Shown piece after piece: positions 34,275-44,096 of a stretch of DNA of 64,000 nucleotides. Numbering within the stretch: the first letter of the stretch is position 1; every line of letters starts with the position of its first letter. This DNA comes from Flavobacterium frigoritolerans. GTDB lineage: Bacteria; Bacteroidota; Bacteroidia; Flavobacteriales; Flavobacteriaceae. The position numbers were made by a program, and so were the translations under genes. The notes below the pieces were generated by a model that did not search any database, was not told the DNA's origin, and saw nothing but the letters and a program-made list of their open reading frames with translations. The stretch covers positions 1 through 64,000 of the forward strand of contig NZ_JAOZEV010000006.1 of NCBI RefSeq assembly GCF_025847275.1, written 5' to 3'.

Positions 34275-35864
34275 ATGAAACGAATAGAACAATTAGCAAA
34301 ACTAAAGCAAACCTCCGAATGGGATGTAATTGTGATTGGAGGAGGTGCTAGCGGACTAGGGACAGCTCTTGATGCCGCAAGCAGAGGATACAAAACTGTT
34401 TTGATTGAAGCAGTAGATTTTGCCAAAGGAACTTCTAGCAGAAGTACTAAATTAGTTCACGGAGGTGTTCGTTATCTAGAGCAAGGAGATATTTCTCTAG
34501 TAACAGAAGCTTTAAAAGAAAGAGGACTAATGGCTCAAAATGCAGGCCACTTAGTTAAAAATCAATCTTTCGTAATACCTAATTACAATTGGTGGGGAGG
34601 CTACTTCTACACCATAGGGCTTACTATTTATGACTTACTAGCAGGAAGACTAAGTTTAGGCCGATCTAAATATATTTCAAAGAAAAAAACTATCGAGCTA
34701 CTCCCTACTGTAGAACCAAAAGGTCTGGTAAGTGGTGTTATCTACCAAGATGGTCAATTTGATGATTCTCGTTTAGCTATAAATATTGCACAAACTGCAG
34801 TAGAAAATGGCGCTTGTCTTTTAAACTACGCTAAAGTTATTGGCTTATTAAAAAATGACAAAAACCAAGTTACAGGTGTTGAAATAGTAGATCATGAATC
34901 TGGTGAGAAATACGAAATAAAAGGTAAAGCGGTCATAAACGCAACTGGAGTTTTCACTAATGCAATAATGAAACTAAACGATACTGTGTACAAAAAATAT
35001 ATCGTTCCAAGTCAAGGAATTCACCTTGTATTCGACAAATCTTTCTTACCTGGCGATCAAGCATTGATGATACCAAAGACAAGCGATGGAAGAGTTTTAT
35101 TTGCAGTGCCTTGGCATAATAAAGTAGTAGTTGGAACAACAGATACTTTAATTAAGAAACACAGCTTAGAGCCAATTGCATTAGAAACAGAAATTGAATT
35201 CGTATTAGAAACAGCACAACGCTTCTTAGTTAAAAAACCTACACGTGCGGATGTTTTATCTGTTTTTGCTGGATTAAGACCATTAGCAGCACCAGAAAAA
35301 GAAGGGAAAAGCACCAAAGAAGTTTCAAGAAGTCACAAAATAATTGTTTCTGAAACTGGATTAATAACCATAACTGGAGGAAAATGGACTACCTACAGAA
35401 AAATTGCTGAAGACATTATAGACAAAGCAATTACTGTACATAATTTACCGAAAGCAAAATGTAAAACTGAGCACATTGCAATTCACGGAAACAAACAAAC
35501 CGATACAAAAGCCCGAGAAAACCACTTATATATATACGGAACTGATATTCCTAAAATATTAGAATTACAAAATAACGAACCCGAATTAAAAGAAAAATTA
35601 CATCCGGATTACGACTACACTATGGCAGAAGTAGCTTGGGCAATTCGCTATGAAATGGCAAGAACCATAGACGATGTACTAGCCAGAAGAGTTCGTTTAT
35701 TATTTTTAGATGCTCGTGCAGCTATCGCTTCAAGTGAAAAAGTTGCCCTATTATTAGCTAAAGAATTAGGCCACGACGAAACATGGGCACAAAGACAAAT
35801 ATCAGAATTTAAACATCTTGCAAACGGATTCATTTTATCAGATTTTCAAGAAAAACACCATTAA
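34275..35864 (+). CDS. glpD: Glycerol-3-phosphate dehydrogenase, 529 aa
   Basis: An FAD enzyme oxidising glycerol-3-phosphate to dihydroxyacetone phosphate, feeding electrons to the respiratory quinone pool. The FAD fold starts at VIVIGGGASGLGTALDAASRG (residues 19-39), and the family motif SSRSTKLVHGGVRYLEQG at about 54-71 contacts FAD phosphate. Further signatures are PWHNKVVVGTTDT and ITITGGKWTTYRKIAED, and the C-terminal DUF domain contains MARTIDDVLARRVRLLFLDA. Normal length. First gene of the glp operon; a 12-base gap follows to glpK. Confidence 0.96.
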   Translation: MKRIEQLAKLKQTSEWDVIVIGGGASGLGTALDAASRGYKTVLIEAVDFAKGTSSRSTKLVHGGVRYLEQGDISLVTEALKERGLMAQNAGHLVKNQSFVIPNYNWWGGYFYTIGLTIYDLLAGRLSLGRSKYISKKKTIELLPTVEPKGLVSGVIYQDGQFDDSRLAINIAQTAVENGACLLNYAKVIGLLKNDKNQVTGVEIVDHESGEKYEIKGKAVINATGVFTNAIMKLNDTVYKKYIVPSQGIHLVFDKSFLPGDQALMIPKTSDGRVLFAVPWHNKVVVGTTDTLIKKHSLEPIALETEIEFVLETAQRFLVKKPTRADVLSVFAGLRPLAAPEKEGKSTKEVSRSHKIIVSETGLITITGGKWTTYRKIAEDIIDKAITVHNLPKAKCKTEHIAIHGNKQTDTKARENHLYIYGTDIPKILELQNNEPELKEKLHPDYDYTMAEVAWAIRYEMARTIDDVLARRVRLLFLDARAAIASSEKVALLLAKELGHDETWAQRQISEFKHLANGFILSDFQEKHH

Positions 35865-35876
35865 CAGTACACCATT

Positions 35877-37373
35877 ATGGAAAACAAATTTATCCTAACA
35901 CTAGATCAGGGTACTACCTCCTCTAGAGCCATCATATTCAACCATGATGGCAAAATTGTAAGCATTTCTCAAAAACCTTATGAACAAATCTTCCCAAAAC
36001 CAGGATGGGTAGAGCACGATCCCAATGAAATTTGGTATTCACAAATTAGTGTTGCTGCCGAAGTTATTGCAAAAATGGGAATTTCAGGAAAAGAAATAGC
36101 TGCAATCGGAATCACCAATCAACGTGAAACAACAATCGTTTGGGATAGAGAAACCAGCGAACCTCTATACAATGCTATTGTTTGGCAAGATCGTCGAACT
36201 GCAAAATATTGTGACGAATTAAAATCTCAAGGTCTTTCAGACATGATCCAAGAAAAGACTGGATTAAAACTAGATGCTTATTTTTCTGGTACTAAATTAA
36301 AATGGATCTTAGATAATGTTGAAGGAGCGCGCGAAAAAGCAGAACAAGGAAAACTATGCTTCGGAACTGTAGATACATGGCTTATCTGGAAACTAACCAG
36401 AGGAAAAATGTTCATGACTGACGTTTCTAATGCAAGTAGAACCTTACTACTAAACATTCATACATTAGAATGGGACACTGAATTATTGGAATTATTTAAT
36501 ATTCCAAGAGCAATGCTACCTGAAATAAAACAAAGTAGTGAAATATATGGTGAAACTTGTACAACATTATTTTCTACAAAAATTCCAATATCTGGTGTAG
36601 CTGGAGATCAACAAGCAGCTCTTTTTGGGCAACTATGTACTGAACCCGGAATGGTAAAAAACACTTACGGAACAGGTTGCTTTATGCTAATGAATACCGG
36701 AGACAAACCTGTTTATTCTAAAAATAATTTACTTACAACTGTTGCCTGGAAAATAAACGGAAAAACTACTTATGCTTTAGAAGGAAGCGTATTTGTAGGT
36801 GGAGCAGCAGTACAATGGTTACGAGATGGTGCAAAAATGATTGATTCATCTGACGAAATCGAAACTTTAGCAGCAACTGTACCCGACAATGGAGGTGTTT
36901 ATTTTGTACCTGCTTTAACAGGATTAGGCGCCCCTTATTGGGATCAATATGCCAGAGGAGCAATTTTTGGCATTACCAGAGGAACAACAAATGCACACAT
37001 AGCCCGTGCAACCTTAGAAGGAATTGCTTACCAAGTATTTGACTTAGCAAAATCAATGGAGGCTGACTTTGGAAATGAAGGAAAAGAATTAAGAGTAGAT
37101 GGCGGAGCTGTTGTCAATAATTTAATGTTACAATTTCAATCTGATCTATTCGGCTTTAAAGTAATTAGACCCAAAACCCTAGAAACAACAGCATTAGGAG
37201 CTGCATACTTAGCTGGATTAGCTGTAGGTTACTGGAAAAGTATAGACGAACTGCAAGAACAATGGTCTATTGACCGTGAATTCTCACCAGAAATGCCAAA
37301 AGCTGAAGTAGATAAATTGGTACATAACTGGAACAAAGCCGTAGGTCGTACTACAAATTGGATTGAAGATTAG
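35877..37373 (+). CDS. glpK: Glycerol kinase, 498 aa
   Basis: Phosphorylates glycerol to glycerol-3-phosphate with ATP, giving the substrate of GlpD. The FGGY-family motifs are present: [13 protein letters not shown] (residues 7-19), [27 protein letters not shown], the ATP-site motif [29 protein letters not shown], and the closing [17 protein letters not shown]. Normal length (E. coli enzyme about 500). Second in the operon. Confidence 0.97.
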   Translation: MENKFILTLDQGTTSSRAIIFNHDGKIVSISQKPYEQIFPKPGWVEHDPNEIWYSQISVAAEVIAKMGISGKEIAAIGITNQRETTIVWDRETSEPLYNAIVWQDRRTAKYCDELKSQGLSDMIQEKTGLKLDAYFSGTKLKWILDNVEGAREKAEQGKLCFGTVDTWLIWKLTRGKMFMTDVSNASRTLLLNIHTLEWDTELLELFNIPRAMLPEIKQSSEIYGETCTTLFSTKIPISGVAGDQQAALFGQLCTEPGMVKNTYGTGCFMLMNTGDKPVYSKNNLLTTVAWKINGKTTYALEGSVFVGGAAVQWLRDGAKMIDSSDEIETLAATVPDNGGVYFVPALTGLGAPYWDQYARGAIFGITRGTTNAHIARATLEGIAYQVFDLAKSMEADFGNEGKELRVDGGAVVNNLMLQFQSDLFGFKVIRPKTLETTALGAAYLAGLAVGYWKSIDELQEQWSIDREFSPEMPKAEVDKLVHNWNKAVGRTTNWIED

Positions 37374-37401
37374 AGGATAAATCAATAAAAAAAACAAGAA
37401 G

Positions 37402-38130
37402 ATGTCACCATTTATTGCAGAAATTATCGGCACAATGCTCGTTATCTTATTAGGTAACGGAGTTGTAGCAAACGTGGTTCTTAAAGGAACAAAAGGAAAC
37501 AACTCTGGATGGATAGTAATTACTACCGGATGGGCATTTGCTGTCTTTGTAGGCGTAACAGTTGCAGGACCAATTAGTGGTGCACATCTAAATCCTGCGG
37601 TAACAATTGGATTAGCTATCATAGGGAAATTTGCTTGGGGGCAAGTAGCTTCATACATCATTGCTCAATTAATAGGTGCTATGCTCGGTGCGTTCTTAGT
37701 TTGGCTATTTCATAAAGACCATTTTTCTATAACCGAAGATGAAGGTTCAAAACTAGCCTGCTTTAGCACAATACCCGCCATTAGAAACAACTTTTCAAAT
37801 TTGATTAGTGAGATAATCGGAGCTTTCGTTCTTATCTTCGTAATCTTCTACATTGCAGGTCCAGAACTCAGCATAGGTACCGCTACTGACGCTAAAATTG
37901 GACTAGGTTCAATAGGCGCTTTACCCGTTGCTATTTTAGTATGGGCAATCGGACTTTCTTTAGGCGGCACTACGGGTTATGCAATTAATCCCGCGAGAGA
38001 CTTAGGTCCTCGTATCACACACGCTCTTCTTTTTAAAGGAAGTAGTAACTGGGACTACGCATGGATTCCGATTATAGGCCCTATCATAGGATCAGGTTTA
38101 GCAGCACTCTTATATATGGCACTACTTTAA
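37402..38130 (+). CDS. glpF: Aquaglyceroporin, 242 aa
   Basis: A MIP-family inner-membrane channel for glycerol. Two NPA motifs are seen: GAHLNPAVTIG (about residue 61) and GYAINPARDLGPR (about residue 195), the latter with the Asp after Arg that is typical of glycerol-selective channels. Six membrane helices are evident. It is separated by 28 bases from glpK and 26 bases from the next gene, so all are probably one transcript. Confidence 0.95.
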   Translation: MSPFIAEIIGTMLVILLGNGVVANVVLKGTKGNNSGWIVITTGWAFAVFVGVTVAGPISGAHLNPAVTIGLAIIGKFAWGQVASYIIAQLIGAMLGAFLVWLFHKDHFSITEDEGSKLACFSTIPAIRNNFSNLISEIIGAFVLIFVIFYIAGPELSIGTATDAKIGLGSIGALPVAILVWAIGLSLGGTTGYAINPARDLGPRITHALLFKGSSNWDYAWIPIIGPIIGSGLAALLYMALL

Positions 38131-38156
38131 ATATCTTTTTTATAAAATAAAAAATC

Positions 38157-38948
38157 ATGAAAAAAATACTATTTTTCTCTATAATCTCGATTATAGGGCT
38201 AACTGGATACGCTCAAAAAACAGCGGCCTCAGATAGTAGTTTCGTTTCAACAGAAAATACAAAACCCTCCCGTTTAGACTTTAATGCTGACTTAAAAACA
38301 AGTCACCTATGGAGAGGTCTTGTTATTAATGACGGTATGACTGCTACTGGAAATATTCATTACACATTTGATAAAGAAAGAAATTTCACTGTCGGAATAT
38401 GGGGTGGTGCAGGATTTGACGGGAAATACCGTGAAATAAACTACTATATTCAATATCAAAAAAATAATTTCTCAATTGGATTATGGGATTTATTCAACAC
38501 TACTGGAATTGAAAATCCTGAAGTATTTAATTACAATAAACTTACAAGCACACATCTTATAGACTTAAGAACTTCTTATCGCTTCCCAGAATCATTCCCT
38601 TTGCGAGTAGAAGTTGACATAATACTTTACAGCGGCTTAAAAGATAGAGAACTGAACAGCGATAACAGCTACAAAAGCAAGTACTCAACTTATACCGAGT
38701 TAAGCTATCCAGTCATAAAAAATCAAAAAGTAAATCTGGATATTTTTATGGGAGCAGGTTTTGCACTTGATGGAGAGAATTTCTTATACTCAAACAAAAC
38801 AGAAAGTAGTTTCGGAATTGTAAATACTGGAATAAAAGCTACCAAGGAAATTTCTGTATTTAATTATAAATTGCCCGTTTCAGCAACTGCAATGTGGAAC
38901 CCTGAAAACAAAATTGCCAGAGTACAATTAGAAGTTAATCTATTCTAA
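38157..38948 (+). CDS. Outer-membrane beta-barrel protein of the glp operon, 263 aa
   Basis: Signal peptide of about 20 residues (ending GYAQ), then alternating beta strands rich in Tyr, Asn and Lys and a terminal Phe (VQLEVNLF), the usual ending of an outer-membrane beta barrel. Eight to ten strands are plausible from the pattern. There is no TonB box, so it is a porin-like rather than an active transporter. Its position 26 bases after glpF suggests an outer-membrane channel for glycerol or glycerophosphodiesters; substrate unproven. Followed by a terminator. Confidence 0.72.
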   Translation: MKKILFFSIISIIGLTGYAQKTAASDSSFVSTENTKPSRLDFNADLKTSHLWRGLVINDGMTATGNIHYTFDKERNFTVGIWGGAGFDGKYREINYYIQYQKNNFSIGLWDLFNTTGIENPEVFNYNKLTSTHLIDLRTSYRFPESFPLRVEVDIILYSGLKDRELNSDNSYKSKYSTYTELSYPVIKNQKVNLDIFMGAGFALDGENFLYSNKTESSFGIVNTGIKATKEISVFNYKLPVSATAMWNPENKIARVQLEVNLF

Positions 38949-38976
38949 ACTCATTTCGTTTTTTAATTTGTTAGCT

Positions 38977-39006
38977 AAAACTCTCTTTATTCTAAAGAGA
39001 GTTTTT
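38977..39006 (+). terminator. Terminator of the glpDKF operon
   Basis: A 13-bp stem (AAAACTCTCTTTA and TAAAGAGAGTTTT) with a 3-base loop, followed by TTCATG. It ends the glp transcript 30 bases after the porin-like gene. Confidence 0.85.
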
Positions 39007-39054
39007 TCATGTTAAGCAAAATTACAAAACAATGTTAAATCTTCGTCTGACATC

Positions 39055-39085
39055 TTGTCATAATCACGCAAATAATCGTACATTT
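39055..39085 (+). promoter_or_regulatory. Probable miaB operon promoter
   Basis: TTG (39055-39057) and TACATTTG (39078-39085) lie 20 bases apart, a good Bacteroidota promoter, 35 bases upstream of the miaB ATG. Confidence 0.5.
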
Positions 39086-39120
39086 GTGGCCTTATTAAAA
39101 TACACTTTTGAAAGTGCCTT

Positions 39121-40566
39121 ATGGAAAAGATTATTGAAGAAAGCAAACAAGGCGAAAGTCTTGTTTTAGAAAATAAACCTGAGAATACTAAGAAACTCTT
39201 TATAGAAAGCTACGGTTGTGCGATGAATTTTTCGGATAGCGAAATTGTAGCTTCAATTTTGTCAGACGGTGGTTATAATACAACTTCGGTTCTTGAAGAA
39301 GCCGATTTAGTTTTGGTAAATACCTGTTCTATACGTGACAAAGCCGAACAAACAATTCGTAAACGTTTGGAAAAATACAATGCCGTAAAACGCATTAACC
39401 CAAAAATGAAGGTTGGAGTTTTGGGATGCATGGCTGAACGCTTGAAAAGTCAGTTTCTAGAAGAAGAAAAAATAGTAGATCTTGTTGTTGGTCCTGATGC
39501 CTACAAAGATTTACCTAATTTATTAAGCGAAGTCGAAGAAGGTCGTGATGCTATAAACGTAATTTTATCAAAAGATGAAACCTACGGTGATATTTCACCT
39601 GTTCGATTAATGAGCAACGGAATCACGGCTTTAGTTTCAATTACCCGTGGTTGTGATAATATGTGTACGTTTTGCGTGGTGCCTTTTACCCGCGGACGTG
39701 AACGTAGTCGCGAACCACAGAGTATCATGAATGAGATTCAGGATTTATGGAATAAAGGCTTTAAAGAAATTACACTATTAGGTCAGAACGTAGATAGCTA
39801 CTTATGGTATGGTGGTGGATTGAAAAAGGATTTTGTTAGTGCATCAGATATGCAAAAAGCAACTGCAGTAAATTTCGACCAATTATTAGAAATGGTAGCT
39901 GTGACTTATCCTAAAATGCGTATTCGTTTCTCGACCTCAAATCCACAAGATATGCACGAGAGTGTTTTGCACATTATTGCAAAATACCCAAATATATGTA
40001 AACACATACATTTACCAGTTCAGTCTGGAAGCAACAGAATATTAAAGGAGATGAACCGCTTGCATACACGTGAGGAATACATGACTTTGATTGACAAAAT
40101 CAAAACAATAATTCCAAATAGTTCAATATCGCAAGATATGATAGCAGGTTTTCCAACAGAAACAGAGCAAGATCATCAAGACACAATGAGCTTAATGGAA
40201 TATGTGAAGTATAATTTTGGTTATATGTATTCCTATTCCGAACGCCCTGGGACTTTAGCTGGAAGAAAAATGGAAGATGATGTTACCGAAGAAACTAAAG
40301 CCAGAAGATTACAAGAAATTGTTGATCTACAACAAAAACATGCTTGGTTTCGTTCTGAAGAATTTATCGGGCAAACTGTAGAAGTTTTAGTTGAAAAAGT
40401 TTCTAAAAAATCAAAAGAAGAATTCTCTGGAAGAAATTCACAAAGTATTACAGTAGTTTTTCCAAAAGAAGATTATAAAATTGGTGATTTTGTAAATGTA
40501 AAAATTACAAGTTGCACCAGTGGAACATTAAAAGGTGAAGCTGTTGGATTGAGTAACATGAATTGA
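39121..40566 (+). CDS. miaB: tRNA-2-methylthio-N6-dimethylallyladenosine synthase, 481 aa
   Basis: A radical-SAM methylthiotransferase that adds a methylthio group to i6A37 of tRNA. The N-terminal methylthiotransferase domain has three cysteines (SYGCAMNFSDSE, NTCSIRDKAE, VLGCMAERL) for one iron-sulfur cluster. The radical-SAM motif is RGCDNMCTFCVVPFTRGRERSR (CxxxCxxC). The C-terminal TRAM domain starts near GQTVEVLVEK. A normal-size protein. First gene of a probable operon; the lipoprotein gene follows after 33 bases. Confidence 0.96.
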   Translation: MEKIIEESKQGESLVLENKPENTKKLFIESYGCAMNFSDSEIVASILSDGGYNTTSVLEEADLVLVNTCSIRDKAEQTIRKRLEKYNAVKRINPKMKVGVLGCMAERLKSQFLEEEKIVDLVVGPDAYKDLPNLLSEVEEGRDAINVILSKDETYGDISPVRLMSNGITALVSITRGCDNMCTFCVVPFTRGRERSREPQSIMNEIQDLWNKGFKEITLLGQNVDSYLWYGGGLKKDFVSASDMQKATAVNFDQLLEMVAVTYPKMRIRFSTSNPQDMHESVLHIIAKYPNICKHIHLPVQSGSNRILKEMNRLHTREEYMTLIDKIKTIIPNSSISQDMIAGFPTETEQDHQDTMSLMEYVKYNFGYMYSYSERPGTLAGRKMEDDVTEETKARRLQEIVDLQQKHAWFRSEEFIGQTVEVLVEKVSKKSKEEFSGRNSQSITVVFPKEDYKIGDFVNVKITSCTSGTLKGEAVGLSNMN

Positions 40567-40599
40567 TTTTTTTAATGCCACGTAATTAATAATCATAAA

Positions 40600-41211
40600 A
40601 TGGTACTTAAAACAATAACTTTAATAGTTTTCATATCTTTAATTTCTTGCTCTTCTATTAAAAACAAGACAGAAATCAAAGAGGTTTCAAATCAGTTATT
40701 TTTTAAGCCAGATGGTATATATTCAGAAAAACTTGATAACAATTCGACAAACATATATTATTTTAGTTCTATCGATAGTATTGTCTATTTTTCGAAAATA
40801 ACAAAAGACCATAATGATTCTGTTGGCAAACAAAAATTATCAACAATACCATTTGGTAGATATTTAGTAAGCGGCAACAACATTAAAGTACAACAGGATA
40901 TTGACAAATTGGTAAAAATTAAACCAAAAAGTAGTTACAATTTTCTTTTTATGTTTTTACCTACTAAATTTGGAAGTAACAGAAATGTAACGCTGATAGA
41001 TAAAGAAATTATTACCGAAGGAGAAGTAAAAAAAGATAGCATTATTTTAACAAAAGAATATCTAGGTACTGAAGAGTTAAATTTTAAGAAACGAAAAGGC
41101 TCTAAAACAATTCCTAAAAATTCTTTATTAATTTTCAATGCGAACCTAAAAGGCATCGTTACAAAAGAAAGTAAATACAGCGCGAATAAGGCAACAATAG
41201 TATCAAATTAA
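40600..41211 (+). CDS. Lipoprotein of unknown function, 203 aa
   Basis: A lipoprotein: the N-terminus ends in the lipobox SLISCSS (Cys17). The rest is beta-rich with many Lys, Asn and Ser and no recognised domain; it may be a small barrel or binding domain. It lies between miaB and the sigma-54 activator with 33- and 23-base gaps in one orientation, so it is likely co-transcribed. Lipoproteins of this sort are often strain-specific insertions in conserved operons. Confidence 0.6.
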   Translation: MVLKTITLIVFISLISCSSIKNKTEIKEVSNQLFFKPDGIYSEKLDNNSTNIYYFSSIDSIVYFSKITKDHNDSVGKQKLSTIPFGRYLVSGNNIKVQQDIDKLVKIKPKSSYNFLFMFLPTKFGSNRNVTLIDKEIITEGEVKKDSIILTKEYLGTEELNFKKRKGSKTIPKNSLLIFNANLKGIVTKESKYSANKATIVSN

Positions 41212-41234
41212 TTTGTGACAAAAAGAAAACATAA

Positions 41235-42494
41235 ATGGAGACAGTTCAAGCTATAAAACAACGTTTTGAAATTATTGGAAATGATCCTAAGCTTAATCGC
41301 GCCATAGAAAAAGCAATTCAGGTAGCACCAACCGATATTTCGGTAATGGTAACTGGAGAAAGTGGTGTCGGTAAAGAAAGTATTCCAAAAATAATACATT
41401 CACTTTCACATAGAAAACACGGAAAATACATAGCTGTAAACTGCGGTGCAATTCCCGAAGGAACTATTGATAGTGAATTATTCGGTCATGAAAAAGGAGC
41501 TTTTACAGGTGCTACAAGTACTCGTGAAGGTTATTTTGAAGTTGCCGATGGTGGAACTATTTTCTTAGATGAAGTTGGAGAATTACCCCTTACCACACAG
41601 GTAAGATTACTTCGTGTACTAGAAAATGGGGAATTTATAAAAGTAGGTTCATCACAAGTACAAAAAACAAATGTGAGAATTGTAGCTGCAACGAACGTAA
41701 ATTTATTTAATGCTATCGAAAAAGGTAAATTTCGTGAGGATTTATACTACCGTCTGAGTACAGTTGAAATTACTTTACCTCCTTTACGTGAGCGAAAAGA
41801 GGACATTCACTTATTGTTTAGAAAATTCGTATCCGATTTTGCTCATAAATACAAAATGCCTCCATTAAAACTAGATGATGATGCTGTACAACTATTGCAA
41901 AAATTTAGATGGAATGGTAACGTTCGTCAATTACGAAATGTAGCCGAACAAATTTCGGTTCTAGAAACGAATCGTGATATTACACTTGCAACATTACAAT
42001 CTTACCTACCTACTGAGGGTCCAAATTTGCCTTCAGTAATTAATGACAAGAAAAACGATAGCGACTTTAATACAGAAAGAGAGATTTTATACAAAGTCCT
42101 TTTTGATATGAAAAGTGATTTGCATGACTTAAAGAAACTTACATTAGAATTAATGCAAAATGGTAGTGCAAATGTGCAAGAAACCAATAAAAATTTGATC
42201 AAAAAAATATATGGTTCACAAGAAAATGATAGTGAAATTGACTTTGAAGAAGAACCTAGAACAGCTGTTATGACCACTCCTAATCGTGAGGAACAATATC
42301 AGTCTTCAAACGATGATAATTATTTATTTGCAGAAACAATCGAAGAAGAAGAGGTTTTACGATTGGAACAAAAAGAAATCGAAATGATTAAAAAATCATT
42401 AGAAAAAAACAAAGGAAAACGAAAAGCTGCAGCAGACGAACTAGGAATTTCGGAACGAACTTTGTACAGGAAAATAAAACAATTTGATTTGTAA
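41235..42494 (+). CDS. Sigma-54-dependent Fis-family activator without sensor domain, 419 aa
   Basis: An enhancer-binding protein for sigma-54 RNA polymerase. The AAA+ domain starts almost at the N-terminus: Walker A GESGVGKES (41-49), the sigma-54-contacting GAFTGA loop (88-93), Walker B GGTIFLDEVGELP, sensor I and the WNGNVRQLRN motif. A linker of about 120 residues (DDLHDLKK to EEEEV, with acidic repeats) separates it from the C-terminal Fis helix-turn-helix (KRKAAADELGISERTLYRKIK). No receiver or GAF domain precedes the AAA+ part, so its input is unknown. It precedes lptE. Confidence 0.9.
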   Translation: METVQAIKQRFEIIGNDPKLNRAIEKAIQVAPTDISVMVTGESGVGKESIPKIIHSLSHRKHGKYIAVNCGAIPEGTIDSELFGHEKGAFTGATSTREGYFEVADGGTIFLDEVGELPLTTQVRLLRVLENGEFIKVGSSQVQKTNVRIVAATNVNLFNAIEKGKFREDLYYRLSTVEITLPPLRERKEDIHLLFRKFVSDFAHKYKMPPLKLDDDAVQLLQKFRWNGNVRQLRNVAEQISVLETNRDITLATLQSYLPTEGPNLPSVINDKKNDSDFNTEREILYKVLFDMKSDLHDLKKLTLELMQNGSANVQETNKNLIKKIYGSQENDSEIDFEEEPRTAVMTTPNREEQYQSSNDDNYLFAETIEEEEVLRLEQKEIEMIKKSLEKNKGKRKAAADELGISERTLYRKIKQFDL

Positions 42495-42562
42495 AATAAC
42501 ACCTCTAAATTGTATAAAAATTGACAACTAAAATAAATACCTTTGGGCTTTTAAAAAATAAA

Positions 42563-43066
42563 ATGAGAAATATACAGTACCTAATTATAATTGCAATTGT
42601 TTTTACCTTTAGCAGCTGTTCAGTTTACAACTTTACAGGAACTGGTAAAATTGACGCAAAAACATTTCAAGTAAATTACTTTCAGAACAATGCTGATTTA
42701 ATTGAACCAGGATTGGATCGTACTTTTACTTTACAATTACAGGATTTAATCCAAAATCAAACTAATCTAAACTTAGTGAGCTCAGGTGGAGATTTAGTTT
42801 ACGAAGGAGAAATCACAGACTTTCGAATTAGCCCAATGACCGCAACTGCTGATCAGCAGGCATCACAGAACAGATTAAAAATTCGTGTAAACGTACGATT
42901 CACTAATAGAAAGAAAGAAACAGACGATTTTGAAAAATCATTCGAATTCTATTATGACTATCCTGCACAAGATCAACTTATAGGAACTATAAAGGACACT
43001 GCTATTAAAGAAATTCTTGACCGTATTACCCAAGATATATTTAATGAGTCTTTGGCAAAATGGTAA
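42563..43066 (+). CDS. lptE: LPS-assembly lipoprotein LptE-like, 167 aa
   Basis: An outer-membrane lipoprotein acting as plug and partner of LptD in lipopolysaccharide transport. The signal ends in the lipobox FSSCSVYNF. The mature part contains TGTGKIDAKTFQVNYFQNNADLIEPGL and LTFTLQ-like strands characteristic of Bacteroidota LptE, ending with FNESLAKW. The ATG at 42563 (MRNIQYLIIIAIV) is chosen over a TTG at 42521 because it gives a proper signal peptide. It follows the activator after 68 bases and precedes a TPR-like protein. Confidence 0.85.
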   Translation: MRNIQYLIIIAIVFTFSSCSVYNFTGTGKIDAKTFQVNYFQNNADLIEPGLDRTFTLQLQDLIQNQTNLNLVSSGGDLVYEGEITDFRISPMTATADQQASQNRLKIRVNVRFTNRKKETDDFEKSFEFYYDYPAQDQLIGTIKDTAIKEILDRITQDIFNESLAKW

Positions 43067-43154
43067 TTTTAGGTTTAATCGTAAAACTGATAAAACCGAT
43101 TAAACAATAGCCGATTAAACGAATAAACAATTTCAACGATTAAAGAAAAAAGTA

Positions 43155-44093
43155 ATGAATGTTAACGATTATACTTACCTAATAAATAGACCCGATGCTA
43201 TTACCGAAAAGCAAACGGATGAGTTAGGCAATGTATTGAATGAATTCCCATATTTTCAAAGTGCAAGAGCATTGCGATTAAAAGGTCTTTATAGTCAAAA
43301 CAGTTTTAAGTATAATTATGCCTTAAAAGTTACTGCCGCACATACAACAGATAGAGCTATTTTATTTGATTTTATAACATCTGAAACTTTTTCAATTATT
43401 CAAAAAGAATATTATGACAAGAAAGCTTCGGCTCTTTTGAATATAACCGTAATTGATAGCGAACATCTTTTGCCTGAGATTGTAATAGAAGAAGTAATAG
43501 AAAAAGTAGAACCTAAATTTACAAATCCTATTGAGCAATCAATTCTTACTTCAATAAAAGAAGCTTCAATACCAAATATTGAAGTAAATGTAGAAGCAAC
43601 AGAAGAGGCTATAGAAATTGCAGAAGAAAATCTAGAATTAGGTAAACCTCTGGATTTTTCTGCAAAAGAAAAACACTCCTTTCAAGAGTGGCTTCAACTT
43701 TCTAGAACAGAACCTATTGAACGAAAAGAGGAGAAAAAAGAAAAAGAACGAGAAGTTTTACCTATTGAAACAGACGCTGTATTAATCGAAATTAACGAAG
43801 AGAAAAAGAAGAAAGCGGAATTAATTGACAAATTCATCGAAACTAGTCCAAAAATTTCTCCTGTAAAATCGACCACAACAGTTGCAGCTAACATTCAGAT
43901 AGACATCAATAAAGATGACAATACCTACCTAATGACTGAGACTTTGGCTAGGGTATATTTGGAACAAAAAAAATACACAAAAGCAATACAAGCATATGAA
44001 ATATTAATTTTGAAATATCCAGAAAAAATTAGTTTCTTTGCAGACCGTATATCGGATATTAAGACATTACAACAAAATAACAATAATAATTAA
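43155..44093 (+). CDS. TPR-containing hypothetical protein, 312 aa
   Basis: A soluble protein of unknown function. The N-terminal 95 residues are helical (NDYTYLINRPDAITEKQTDELG, FPYFQSARALRLKGL). The middle (about 115-250) is low-complexity and acidic/basic (IEEVIEKVEP, KEEKKEKEREVLP). The C-terminus contains one TPR-like unit (LARVYLEQKKYTKAIQAYEILILKYPEK). It lies between lptE and secG; the stop of this gene is 3 bases from the secG start, so the two are co-transcribed. Confidence 0.75.
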   Translation: MNVNDYTYLINRPDAITEKQTDELGNVLNEFPYFQSARALRLKGLYSQNSFKYNYALKVTAAHTTDRAILFDFITSETFSIIQKEYYDKKASALLNITVIDSEHLLPEIVIEEVIEKVEPKFTNPIEQSILTSIKEASIPNIEVNVEATEEAIEIAEENLELGKPLDFSAKEKHSFQEWLQLSRTEPIERKEEKKEKEREVLPIETDAVLIEINEEKKKKAELIDKFIETSPKISPVKSTTTVAANIQIDINKDDNTYLMTETLARVYLEQKKYTKAIQAYEILILKYPEKISFFADRISDIKTLQQNNNNN

Positions 44094-44096
44094 ACA

